A stretch of DNA of 64,000 nt from Palleronia marisminoris (GTDB lineage: Bacteria; Pseudomonadota; Alphaproteobacteria; Rhodobacterales; Rhodobacteraceae): NCBI RefSeq assembly GCF_900172315.1, contig NZ_FWFV01000001.1:248001-312000 (forward strand), in the 5' to 3' direction. The notes below the pieces were generated by a model, which did not search any database, was not told the origin of the DNA, and saw only the letters and a list, made by a program, of their open reading frames with translations. Position 1 is the stretch's first letter. Each line of letters opens with the position of its first letter. The position numbers and the translations under genes are program-made. Shown here piece by piece: positions 28,235 through 35,949 of this stretch.

Positions 28235-30013
28235 ATGACGGATTTTTTCTCCGAGCCGCATGTCGACGCTTATCTGACGCTGGGCGTCCTGCTCATCATG
28301 TTCACGCTTTTCATGCTCGAGACCTACCCTGTCGAGGTTTCGGCAATGCTGGGCGCGGCCGCTGTCGTCATCCTTGGCATCGTCCCCGCCGATGGCGTGC
28401 TCGAGGTATTCGCGAACCCGGCACCCTGGACCATCGCCGCCATGTTCATAGTCTCGGCCGGACTGGTCCGGACGGGCCTGATCGGCAGCTTCGCGTGGTT
28501 CGTGTCGCGGCAGGCGGCCGATCACAAGGTGCTGGTGATCTGTGGTGTCGCAGTCGTCGTGGCGGCCGCCTCGGCCTTCACCAACAATACGCCACTTGTC
28601 GCCGTGATGATCCCCGTGACAGTCCAGCTTGCGCAGGCGATGGGAATGTCGCCCTCCAAGCTCCTCATCCCGCTATCCTACCAGGCCGTGCTCGGCGGGA
28701 TGATCACGATGATCGGCACCTCTACCAACATCCTCGTCGATGGCGTGGCGCGGGCGCAAGGCCTGGCGCCCTTCGGCCTGTTCGAGATCGCGCCACTCGG
28801 CCTCGCGGTCAGCGTCGTCGGATTCGTCGCGATGTGGGTCCTGGTGCCATCGCTGTTGCCGGACCGCCAATCGATCTCGGACCTGCTGGGCGCGCGGAAG
28901 CGCCCCAGGTACTTCACCGAGGTCGTCTTGCCGCAGGGCTCGCCCCTCATCGGAGCGCGCGCGACGGAGGTCACGATCTTCAGGCGCGAGGGGATGCGCC
29001 TCATCGACGTGATCCGCGGCGATCAGAGTCTGCGACGGAGCTTTCCCGACGTCGCTCTGGCCGAAGGCGACCGGGTCGTGCTTCGCACGGAGATGCAGGA
29101 GCTCCTCGGCCTCAAGGACTCCAAACAGGTGACGTTGGTCGACCGCATCGCCTCCACCCGCACGTCGACGGTCGAGACCCTGATCCTTCCCGGCTGCCGC
29201 ATGATCGGCCGCTCGCTCGGGCAGCTCAGGCTCCGGCGACGCTACGGCGTCTATCCGGTGGCGGTCCACCGGCGCAGCCAGAACATCGGCCGCCAGCTCG
29301 ACGACATCGTGGTGCGGGTTGGGGACACACTGTTGCTCGAGGGGGCACCGGATGACATTCGTCGCCTCGCCGCCGACATGAACCTTGCGGATCTCAGCGC
29401 TCCGACCGACCGGCCCTACCGGCGCAAGCATGCGCCGCTCGTTCTGGGCGTGGTGAGCGCAATCGTCATTCTGTCGGCATTCGACCTCGCGCCGATCCAG
29501 ATCCTCGCCATGCTGGGGGTCGCGATCCTGCTTGCCACCAGGACAGTCGAGCCAGAGGAGGCATATTCAGCGGTCAGTGCACCGCTCCTGATCCTGATCC
29601 TGTCGATGCTGATCGTCGGCGACGCGATGGATCGATCGGGGGCCGCACAGCTGATCGTGGACCCGCTCTTGCCCTGGCTGGCGGATCTGCCACCGCTGGC
29701 CGTGCTTTTCACGCTGTATTTCCTGACCCAGATCCTGACCGAGCTTCTGTCGAACAACGCCGTCGCGGTGATCGTTACACCCGTCGCCATCACTCTGGGC
29801 CAGACTCTCGGCCTTGATCCGCGACCGCTGGTGGTCGCGGTGATGTTCGCGGCAACGCTCGCGTTCGCGACACCGATCGGCTACCAGACGAACACGATGG
29901 TCTATGCACCGGGCGGCTACAAATTCACTGACTTCACCCGGATCGGCCTGCCGCTCAACATCGTGACAGGGATCACGGCCTGCCTGTTCATCCCGCTCAT
30001 CTGGCCGTTGTGA
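28235..30013 (+). CDS. SLC13-type (DASS/ArsB-like) permease with two TrkA-C domains
   Basis: A 592-residue inner-membrane protein. About 12 hydrophobic segments flank a central soluble region (about 215-395) with two RCK_C/TrkA-C domains. Family signatures occur twice: AFTNNTPLVAVMIPV with IGTSTNILVDG in the first half, and LLSNNAVAVIVTPVA with IGYQTNTMVYAPGGY in the second. These form the paired helix-loop substrate sites of Na+-coupled anion transporters. Substrates in this subgroup include sulfate and dicarboxylates, and the actual one cannot be deduced. It is the only intact large gene of the island and its likely cargo. Confidence 0.9.
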   Translation: MTDFFSEPHVDAYLTLGVLLIMFTLFMLETYPVEVSAMLGAAAVVILGIVPADGVLEVFANPAPWTIAAMFIVSAGLVRTGLIGSFAWFVSRQAADHKVLVICGVAVVVAAASAFTNNTPLVAVMIPVTVQLAQAMGMSPSKLLIPLSYQAVLGGMITMIGTSTNILVDGVARAQGLAPFGLFEIAPLGLAVSVVGFVAMWVLVPSLLPDRQSISDLLGARKRPRYFTEVVLPQGSPLIGARATEVTIFRREGMRLIDVIRGDQSLRRSFPDVALAEGDRVVLRTEMQELLGLKDSKQVTLVDRIASTRTSTVETLILPGCRMIGRSLGQLRLRRRYGVYPVAVHRRSQNIGRQLDDIVVRVGDTLLLEGAPDDIRRLAADMNLADLSAPTDRPYRRKHAPLVLGVVSAIVILSAFDLAPIQILAMLGVAILLATRTVEPEEAYSAVSAPLLILILSMLIVGDAMDRSGAAQLIVDPLLPWLADLPPLAVLFTLYFLTQILTELLSNNAVAVIVTPVAITLGQTLGLDPRPLVVAVMFAATLAFATPIGYQTNTMVYAPGGYKFTDFTRIGLPLNIVTGITACLFIPLIWPL

Positions 30014-30040
30014 GCGCGTAGGTTCGGAAACTTGAGGGTT

Positions 30041-30403
30041 CTATTGGAAGACAGCAGCCGCTTTCCGAACGAGTTGCAGTAGCTCGTAACTGTCCGCGTC
30101 GAGCGCGACCAGCATACCGTCGATCACGGCGTAGCGGCTCCCGTCTGTCAACGGCGGCAGATTAAGACGTGAGATGTCGTCTATCCAATCCACGTCTTCG
30201 GGATCGACTCGCTCACCGATCCGGTGGCGGTTCAGCCACTCTTGCGTCGTTACACCCTTCTTTGCCTGCCCGGGAGGCACACAAGGTGGGTTCTTCTTTG
30301 CGAGTCCCGGGGGGCAGTTGCCGGGTTGTGCAGCGACAGGCTGCGCTGCAGCAAAGGAAACGGCCGCAAGCGCAATCGCGGCGAGTGTATTCAGATAGGT
30401 CAT
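30041..30403 (-). CDS. Small exported protein, RcnB-like
   Basis: A 120-residue protein with a signal peptide (MTYLNTLAAIALAAVSFAAA, cleaved near AQPVAAQ). The motif GNCPPGLAKKNPPCVPPGQAK is typical of a group of small periplasmic proteins of alphaproteobacteria that resemble RcnB. It is followed by a domain ending LNLPPLTDGSRYAVIDGMLV. The start at 30403 was chosen over the ATG at 30418 because GGAA precedes it at a fitting distance. The role is unknown; metal homeostasis has been proposed only for distant relatives. Confidence 0.72.
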   Translation of the reverse strand: MTYLNTLAAIALAAVSFAAAQPVAAQPGNCPPGLAKKNPPCVPPGQAKKGVTTQEWLNRHRIGERVDPEDVDWIDDISRLNLPPLTDGSRYAVIDGMLVALDADSYELLQLVRKAAAVFQ

Positions 30404-30530
30404 GCGCAGGATTCCCATACCGGTTCGGTGCTGCAGCTTGTTGCCACGAAAGGGTCGCTTCGACGTGGCAACTCTATCGCCCCAGCCCGGTTCCAACCTA
30501 CTGGAAGACGAGCAGAAGACCGCTGATGAG

Positions 30531-31163
30531 CTAAGAAGGTGATCCGACCCGGAGCACACCGTCCCGAAGCGGGCGCTGGAGTTTCTTCGCTTCGCCCCAC
30601 TCCGCGTGGAGCCAGATCTCCCTCTCATCCGGCTCGGTGAGGATCGCCGGCATCGCCTTCGGGTGGATCTCTGCAACCTCCGCGTTCGGCTCCGTCGTCA
30701 GGAAGGCGAACAGGTTGTCCGTGGTCTCGCCGTCCTTCAGCTTACGGAGGCTCGTCCAGCTCTCGACCCAGATGCCTGCGAACATCGGCGTGACATCCTG
30801 TGGGAAACGAAACCACACGTTGCCGCGGCCCCTGCCGAGCGGTTCCGCGAAGGCCGTTAGAGGAACGAGGCAGCGATGCTCCGGGCCGAGCCACCGGCGC
30901 CAATGGGGCGAGGCAGTATTCCGGATGTTCGTCACTCCTCGATCGATACCGCTCTTGCTGTGATACTGCTTCGGACTGGGCATACCCCAGCGGGCACTCT
31001 GCAGAACGATGTCGGCGCCGCTCACGCGCGCGATCGGCGCCCCTTGATCGGGATAGACCTCTTCTCCAGCCCCAAGGTTGCCGAGTCGGTCATCAACGCG
31101 CCGTCCAGCGAACAGCCCTCGCAACTCGTCCTGAGTCCGATTCATTGAATAGAGGTTGCAGAT
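30531..31163 (-). CDS. SRAP (YedK/HMCES-like) abasic-site protein with AUC start
   Basis: SRAP proteins bind abasic sites in single-stranded DNA through a covalent bond to Cys2, exposed after loss of Met1. The first ATG in frame (31145) would omit that cysteine. Six codons upstream the frame reads ATC TGC AAC CTC TAT TCA, that is (M)CNLYS, the canonical N-terminus, with an AAGGAGGAG Shine-Dalgarno 8 bases ahead. I therefore place the start at ATC 31163-31161, giving 210 residues. Other conserved parts are ARWGMPSP, NIRNTASPHWRRWL, CLVPLTAFAEP and EIHPKAMPAIL. Alternatively the start codon has been mutated and the gene is decaying with the island. Confidence 0.82.
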   Translation of the reverse strand: MCNLYSMNRTQDELRGLFAGRRVDDRLGNLGAGEEVYPDQGAPIARVSGADIVLQSARWGMPSPKQYHSKSGIDRGVTNIRNTASPHWRRWLGPEHRCLVPLTAFAEPLGRGRGNVWFRFPQDVTPMFAGIWVESWTSLRKLKDGETTDNLFAFLTTEPNAEVAEIHPKAMPAILTEPDEREIWLHAEWGEAKKLQRPLRDGVLRVGSPS

Positions 31164-31489
31164 GTGGACGGCTCCTCCTTGTCACGATGGTAGCAGATTT
31201 CCGACCAAGTCGATTGCCATCAGATGTCCGGCCTGTTTGCGCGAGAAGAACCCGCTGGCCTAGATGGTGTTCGCTACGCCCGTTCCAAGCACGTTGGCGG
31301 CATTTAGAGTGCCGGTGCAATCTTCGGAATCTCGTGCGTAACGTCCAATTGGTTCTTCCATCTCCTGCGTCCTGCAAGTTTGGTGGCTATCCTCCAGACG
31401 ATCCGCCCTTCAGTGCCAATTGTCGATCATGCCGGCACCCTTTCGGATGGTCGCCAGTAGTTCCCGCCGACACGATCAGGCGCCGGGTG
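31164..31489 (+). other. Stretch without a recognisable gene
   Basis: Between the SRAP gene and the IS3 relic both strands were read in all frames. Only short frames interrupted by stops are seen, for example a 33-codon minus-strand frame beginning MEEPIGRYARDSED. No family, tRNA or hairpin is recognised. Base composition is less GC-rich than the flanks. Confidence 0.5.
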
Positions 31490-32340
31490 GCCTGCCCCCT
31501 GAAAAGTGGTCCTCCCTGAAGTATGGCTTGCGAGCCGATTGGAGGATGCAGGAATGCCCCGGAAGAGACACAAGCCGGAAGAGATCGTCGCGAAGCTTCG
31601 GCAGGTCGACGTGCTGGTACCGCAGGGCCAGGCGGTGGCCGAGCCGGTGCGATCGATCGGCGTGACGCAGTTCACCTGCTACCGGTGGCTTAAGGAGTTC
31701 GTCGGTCTGAAGATCGACCAGGTGAAGCGGCTGAAAGCGCTCGAGAAGGAGAACGAGCGCCTGCGGAAGGCTTCGATCACATCAGGCAGAAATTCCGGGT
31801 GTCGGAACGGATCGCCTGCCGTGTTCTCGGACAGCATCGCCCCGCACAGCGGAAGGTGCCGCGAGGGCGGGCGGACGAGGACGCGCTGACTGAGGACATC
31901 GTCGCGCTCGCCACGCACTACGGCCGCTACGGCTATCGTCGGATTGCAGCGATGCTGCGTGATGCCGGCTGGGTCTTGAACGCCAAGCGTGTGGAACGGA
32001 TCTGGCGGCGGGAGGGGCTGAAGGTTTCCCAGAAGCAGCCCAGGAAGGCTCGGCTCTGGCTGAACGACGGGTCGTGCATCCGTCTGCGGCCGGAGCGGCC
32101 GAACCACGTCCCCCTCTCGGCAGATTGCTCTGCAATCTCCTTCCGGGCAGCGGACGAGCTGCTGGATGGCGGGATCTTCCACTCCCTCGCTGAGGCTCGC
32201 GGCGTGAACGAGGCATGGCGCGTCCGTTACGATACAGCGCGGCCCCACTCGTCCCTGGGCTACCGGCCGCCCGCGCCGGAGGCCATCCATTGGTTGGCCA
32301 GCCCCCATCGGGAGGTCCGGTTTCAGTCTTGGTGCATGAC
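31490..32340 (+). mobile_element. IS3-family element relic (IS407-like)
   Basis: The left end retains the sequence CCTGCCCCCTGAAAAGTGG (about 31491-31509), typical of the terminal repeat of this IS group, followed by the transposase frames. No matching right terminal repeat is found, so the right end is missing. The limit at about 32340 is where transposase similarity stops. Confidence 0.75.
31554..32340 (+). pseudogene. IS3-family transposase orfA/orfB with internal deletions
   Basis: OrfA begins MPRKRHKPEEIVAKLRQ (helix-turn-helix) and reaches the leucine-zipper part KRLKALEKENERLRKA. There it joins, about 30 codons too early, the orfB frame FDHIRQKFRVSERIACRVL, YGRYGYRRIAAMLRDAG, RIWRREGLKV. 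OrfB runs to RLRPERPNHV and then jumps to DELLDGGIFHSLAEA and RPHSSLGYRPPAPEAI. The roughly 110-120 codons between, which hold the first two DDE catalytic residues, are absent. orfB lies in the -1 frame relative to orfA, as usual for IS3. It cannot make an active transposase. Confidence 0.88.
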
Positions 32341-32546
32341 GCATCGATCGCTGATGATCGCATCACAAGAGCCTCGTCTTCCTGTCATTTTCCGCTCGAC
32401 CTGCGAATGTCAGTCGACTCTAGGCTCCCCTACCTGTTGCCCGGCGGATTGCGGTAGACGGTCAGCACCCAATAGGCGCCTCGGTCATCCTCGGAAATCG
32501 CCTCATACCGGGCACGCAGGGCGCGGGTCGAGAAGGGGGTCGCGGC

Positions 32547-32840
32547 GTGAACCCCGAAAAGCAGCAAGAGCCCTACCGGCGCATCACCAAGGAAGAGGCC
32601 AAGCGTATCGTCGCCGTTTACGCAGCCGACAAGAAGCGGTGGCGGCGCATCCTGTGCCGTCTGGGCCTGCATCACTGGCGCGCGAGCTGCTGCGGCCAGA
32701 GCGCGTCGGCCGTCGCTGTGGATGGAGCGTTCCGGAATGACCGACCGTCCGATCCTGTTCTCCGTGCCGATGATCCGCGCGTTGCTCGAGGGGCGAAAGA
32801 CCCAGACGCGGCGGGTGCTGAAAATCCAGCGGAAGTCTAA
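32547..32840 (+). CDS. Small hypothetical protein (GTG start), doubtful
   Basis: A 97-codon frame beginning at GTG after AAGGGGG. The first 50 residues (MNPEKQQEPYRRITKEEAKR, then WRRILCRLGLHHW) look like a real small phage- or plasmid-type protein, rich in Lys/Arg. The later part overlaps the next frame at 32737 and is rich in Asp/Arg/Ala, as expected of a shadow. The true stop may have been lost by rearrangement. No family is recognised. Confidence 0.35.
   Translation: MNPEKQQEPYRRITKEEAKRIVAVYAADKKRWRRILCRLGLHHWRASCCGQSASAVAVDGAFRNDRPSDPVLRADDPRVARGAKDPDAAGAENPAEV
32737..32830 (+). pseudogene. Truncated phage-like protein start
   Basis: From the ATG at 32737 (GGAG 8 bases ahead) the frame reads MTDRPILFSVPMIRALLEG and RKTQTRRVLK, a well-known N-terminus of phage-associated proteins of about 150-200 residues. 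After about 30 codons similarity stops and the opposite-strand membrane-protein gene begins. It supports a phage origin for this part of the island. Confidence 0.55.
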
Positions 32841-32995
32841 TATGAGAAAAAAGACGCGACCGATATCCCAAAGAACACCACCGACACGATCAGGCTGCCC
32901 CAGGTCGCCAGCCAGAGCGGAAGCCAATCGCGCCACCCCTCCTCAGGATCATCCGGTTGGAATATCTCATCCTCTTTCTGCACGTGGCGCTTCAT
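32837..32995 (-). CDS. 52-residue single-span membrane protein
   Basis: The frame starts at ATG 32995, 7 to 8 bases after a strong GGGGGAGGA Shine-Dalgarno. It encodes an acidic N-terminal part (MKRHVQKEDEIFQPDDPEEG), then WRDWLPLWLATWG and one hydrophobic helix (SLIVSVVFFGISVASFF). The topology suggests an N-in or N-out anchor with a soluble head of about 25 residues. It has no known family. It sits among phage-like scraps and could be a holin-like or accessory membrane peptide, which is speculation. Confidence 0.6.
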   Translation of the reverse strand: MKRHVQKEDEIFQPDDPEEGWRDWLPLWLATWGSLIVSVVFFGISVASFFSY

Positions 32996-33279
32996 TATGG
33001 ATCCTCCCCCGCCATGCGGAGAACCACTGGCCCCGCATCTCTGGCTTCTTGATGAAGCCACGCAGGAGATCGTCTGTAATCGGACCAAAGGCGGAGAGAT
33101 TTAGCGAGCTGGAGCGCGGGTATTCCCCCCAAGGATATCGCGCGCCGGAACGTTGCCCTTGTTGCGGAGAGGAGGACTGACACCATGGGAGCACCGCACC
33201 TGGAATTCGTCCCCCACCTACTGCCCGACCCTGCGCGGCCTGCCGATCCTCCGGCGCGTTCTCGGCGGCAAGCGACTCT

Positions 33280-34155
33280 ATGACCGATACGCGCTTGACG
33301 CCTAGGCCGATGACCTCGCATCTGATGGGGAGGACGAGACGGGTGGATGGTGACGCGCGGGTCGATTTTTCGGGGCTGATGATCGAGCGCCTGCCATCAG
33401 GCAACACCCGGTGCCGCGTCCGGATGAAAGGCGACAAGGCCCGCAAGATCACCCTACCCGTCAATCCGGATCACCCCGACTTCGCAGATCACTACCGCGC
33501 CGCCCGCGCCGGGGAGAGGCTGTCCGTGACTGGGGTGCATGGGCCAGACCGGGGCACGCTCGGCTGGCTGGTGGCCCTCAACCTGGAGCGCCTTTCAGCG
33601 ACGGTCGCCGCCGGTCAAGCCTCGCCGCTCACTTAAAGGAACGCCGCAGTCTCGCCAGTTTCGTTCTGGCCCAGATCAGCGAGCAGAAGCGCTCGGCTGG
33701 CAAGGACCAATGCGGACTGCCTGCGGCCGAGCACAACGCCTTCAAGGATCGAATGGCGGCGACCCCCGGCAAGGCCCTGAACGTGTGGAAGTTCCTGCGC
33801 GCGGTCTACAATTTCGGATTGGAACGCGGCCATGTTGGCGTGAGTCCGGCGCGCGGCCGTCGCGGCTCCGGTCTACCGCAGCCAATGCGGCGCAACACCG
33901 TGGACGGTGGACGATTTAAACCGCTACCGCGACCCGCATCCGCGCGGAACAATGGCGCGCCTTGCTCTGAGCCCATTCATGTTCACCGCTTGCCAGATCG
34001 GGGATGTATACCGGCTCGGGCGCGCCAATGGCGGCGTCGTGTGGCTCGATTGGCAGCCCGGCAAGAACGGCTCGCGCCCCGTGTCTATGCCGGTCCTACC
34101 GCCGCTTGCCGCTATCAAGATGCTGTCACCTCGGAGGTCTGTACCCGGCACGTAG
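33280..34155 (+). pseudogene. Decayed tyrosine integrase of the island
   Basis: Three frames must be joined. The first (33280-33636) has the N-terminal beta domain (IERLPSGNTRCRVRMKGDKA, YRAARAGERL). The second (about 33634-33905) has the core-binding helices (FKDRMAATPGKALNVWKFLR, AVYNFGLERGHVGVSPARG). The third (33907-34155) starts the catalytic domain (FTACQIGDVYRLGRANGG, PVSMPVLPPLAAI). Where the usual G-x-R-R-S-D holds the first catalytic Arg, the sequence is CQIGD. The His-x-x-Arg and Tyr boxes are missing, and only 130 bases remain before the right att site. The integrase is dead by frameshift and C-terminal loss. Confidence 0.82.
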
Positions 34156-34210
34156 AGCGGCGGCGTCTCGGGCAGATGGCGGTGTCGAAACTGGCCGGCC
34201 AGGACTGGTG

Positions 34211-34223
34211 AAGTGCCCCACGG
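34211..34223 (+). repeat. Arm-type repeat inside attR
   Basis: An exact copy of AAGTGCCCCACGG at 27696-27708, 62 bases inside the right att site and in the same orientation. See the left copy for interpretation. Confidence 0.5.
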
Positions 34224-34285
34224 TATATTCTGCATGGAGTACACGCCACGCCATAGGTCGAATAAACAAGGCCGGAGCGGATCGC

Positions 34286-34310
34286 GGTTCAAGTCCCTCC
34301 GGGCCTACCA
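34286..34310 (+). repeat. attR: 25-bp copy of the tRNA 3' end
   Basis: Identical to 27639-27663, the T-arm and acceptor 3' strand plus CCA of the CAU tRNA gene. No D-arm or anticodon arm precedes it, so it is a site and not a tRNA gene. It marks the right boundary of the integrated element. Confidence 0.88.
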
Positions 34311-34322
34311 AACCCCGTCGCT

Positions 34323-34523
34323 TCACTGGATCGGATTGCCCCCGTCGTCCCGCCGAAGGGGACCGAAGATCGGCACCGCCTCGAGCGCGCATTCGCGTGC
34401 TTCGGCATAGGTCGCGCCCTCGTGGAACAGGATCCTGTGCCCCATCGGCGAGATCAGCCACACGAGGAACGAGGAGTCGCCACCGTCGCGGTCGCGTCGC
34501 TCGATCTCGATCCCTCCGCTCAT
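34323..34523 (-). CDS. 66-residue hypothetical protein
   Basis: The frame begins MSGGIEIERRDRDGGDSSF and continues LVWLISPMGHRILFHEGATY, then AEARECALEAVPIFGPL. It shows regular codon use with G/C third positions and a plausible mixed alpha/beta fold. Its ATG overlaps the stop of a 37-codon frame (ATGA), suggesting a coupled pair. No family is recognised. It is the first gene outside the right end of the island. Confidence 0.5.
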   Translation of the reverse strand: MSGGIEIERRDRDGGDSSFLVWLISPMGHRILFHEGATYAEARECALEAVPIFGPLRRDDGGNPIQ

Positions 34524-34633
34524 GTGACGGACGGAGGGACGCCGGCAGGCGCGCGCCGCGAACCCGTGGTGCCAGCACGGATCAAGGGCCGGTAACGGCC
34601 AGGATCGAACGACCACTCCATCCGCTTGGACAT
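34520..34633 (-). CDS. 37-residue hypothetical peptide upstream of the 66-residue gene
   Basis: The frame starts MSKRMEWSFDPGRYRPLIRA at ATG 34633, 5 bases after AGAGAGG, and ends in the ATGA overlap with the next gene. The good ribosome site and coupling are the only support. It could be a leader peptide for the downstream gene or not a gene at all. Confidence 0.35.
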   Translation of the reverse strand: MSKRMEWSFDPGRYRPLIRAGTTGSRRAPAGVPPSVT

Positions 34634-34680
34634 AGCGCCTCTCTTTCCACAGCAAGGGGCCTCTGGCATGCTCCGCCGCG

Positions 34681-34821
34681 ATGACGAACCGGACATCCCT
34701 CCTTGTCGCGTTGCTGGTCCTCGGGGCAATCTGGGCTGACATGCGGTTCGACTGGGGCGGGTCGCTGTTCCTGATGCGCAAGATCGACGGGCTGATCGGC
34801 TGGCTGGCCTTCTGGCGCTGA
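34681..34821 (+). CDS. 46-residue membrane peptide upstream of gap
   Basis: The frame reads MTNRTSLLVALLVLGAIWAD, then MRFDWGGSLFLMRKIDGLI and ends GWLAFWR. It has one clear hydrophobic helix and a second amphipathic stretch. Small proteins with this same pattern (hydrophobic N-terminus, a W/F-rich GLxxWLAFWR end) occur before gap in other Rhodobacteraceae, which supports it as a real gene. Function is unknown. It is too short for usual length cut-offs. Confidence 0.7.
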   Translation: MTNRTSLLVALLVLGAIWADMRFDWGGSLFLMRKIDGLIGWLAFWR

Positions 34822-34930
34822 GCGTGGCCGCCTTGATAGCGTCGAACGGTTGACCCGGATCGGCAATTGGCTTTCAACAACGGCAAAACCTGCGCCGGCC
34901 GAGGGGGCCGGCCGTTTCCAGGAGGATACC

Positions 34931-35941
34931 ATGGCAGTCAAGGTCGCCATCAACGGGTTCGGTCGCATCGGACGGAACGTGCTGCGCGGAATCATCGAGT
35001 CGGGCCGCACCGATATCGAGGTCGTCGCCATCAACGATCTCGGCCCCGTCGAGACGAACGCCCACCTGCTGCGCTACGACAGCGTCCACGGCCGCTTCCC
35101 CGGCGAGGTGACCACCGGCGACGATTGGATCGACGCCGGCCGCGGCAAGATCCGGGTGACGTCGCTGCGCGATCCGAAGGAACTGCCGTGGCAGGATGTC
35201 GACGTCGCGATGGAATGCACCGGCATCTTCACGAAAGCCGACCAGGCCGCGCTGCACCTCGAGAACGGGTCGAAGCGAGTTTTGGTCTCGGCCCCGGTGT
35301 CCGGCGATAGCCAGCCGCAGGTCAAGACGATCGTCTACGGCGTCAACCACGAGAGCCTCAGCGCCGAGGACAAGGTGGTGTCGAACGCGTCCTGCACGAC
35401 GAATTGCCTGTCCCCCGTCGCCAAGGTCCTGAACGACGCGATCGGGATCGAGCGCGGCTTCATGACGACGATCCACAGCTATACCGGCGACCAGCCGACG
35501 CTCGACACGGTGCACAAGGATCTCTACCGCGCGCGGGCTGCCGGGCTGAACATGATCCCGACCTCGACCGGTGCCGCGAAGGCCGTGGGCCTCGCCCTGC
35601 CCGAGCTTCAGGGCAAGCTCGACGGTGTCGCGATCCGGGTGCCGACGCCCAACGTCTCGGTCGTGGACCTGACCTTCACCGCCTCGCGCGAGACCACGGT
35701 CGAAGAGATCAACCAAGCGATCAAGTCGGCGGCGAACGGCAAGCTGAAGGGCGTGCTGGGTTATACCGAGGACAAGCTGGTCTCGTCCGACTTCAACCAC
35801 GATCCGCACTCGTCGATCTTCCACATGGACCAGACGAAGGTGCTGGACGGCACGATGTGCCGCATCCTGACGTGGTATGACAACGAGTGGGGCTTCTCGA
35901 ACCGCATGGCCGACACCGCTGTCGTCATGGGCAAGCTCTGA
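34931..35941 (+). CDS. gap: Glyceraldehyde-3-phosphate dehydrogenase
   Basis: A 336-residue tetrameric enzyme of glycolysis/gluconeogenesis. The start at 34931 lies 5 bases after CAGGAGG and gives the standard N-terminus MAVKVAINGFGRIGRN (NAD-binding loop). The catalytic Cys is in SNASCTTNCLSP and His in HSYTGDQPTLD. Further motifs are STGAAKAVGLALPEL and the final WYDNEWGFSNR. It has its own terminator. Confidence 0.97.
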   Translation: MAVKVAINGFGRIGRNVLRGIIESGRTDIEVVAINDLGPVETNAHLLRYDSVHGRFPGEVTTGDDWIDAGRGKIRVTSLRDPKELPWQDVDVAMECTGIFTKADQAALHLENGSKRVLVSAPVSGDSQPQVKTIVYGVNHESLSAEDKVVSNASCTTNCLSPVAKVLNDAIGIERGFMTTIHSYTGDQPTLDTVHKDLYRARAAGLNMIPTSTGAAKAVGLALPELQGKLDGVAIRVPTPNVSVVDLTFTASRETTVEEINQAIKSAANGKLKGVLGYTEDKLVSSDFNHDPHSSIFHMDQTKVLDGTMCRILTWYDNEWGFSNRMADTAVVMGKL

Positions 35942-35949
35942 GCCACCTC

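Larger units (their letters stand above)
27664..34310 (+). mobile_element. tRNA-integrated genomic island, about 6.6 kb, apparently decayed
   Basis: The segment is bounded by the tRNA 3' end and its exact 25-bp copy. Its content is accessory: nuclease fragment, SLC13-type permease, small periplasmic protein, SRAP protein, IS3 relic, phage-like scraps, a 52-residue membrane protein and a broken integrase beside the right end. The segment has weaker coding density than its flanks. The integrase is frameshifted and lacks its C-terminal catalytic part, so the element probably cannot excise by itself. It lies between purM/tRNA and the gap locus. Confidence 0.85.

Noticed and set aside
32430-32590. 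Minus-strand coding remnant (RARYEAISEDDRGAYWVLTV)
   Set aside because: The stretch looks protein-like but has no convincing start or ribosome site and overlaps another doubtful frame. Too weak to list as a gene.
33183-33303. Short plus-strand frame ending LRGLPILRRVLGGKRLYDRY
   Set aside because: Plausible end of a small phage-type protein, but no start codon fits and the upstream frame is broken. Possibly a scrap of the island.
34261-34310. Second tRNA gene
   Set aside because: Only the T-arm, acceptor 3' strand and CCA are present. No D-arm, anticodon arm or 5' acceptor strand precedes them, so it is an attachment-site copy.
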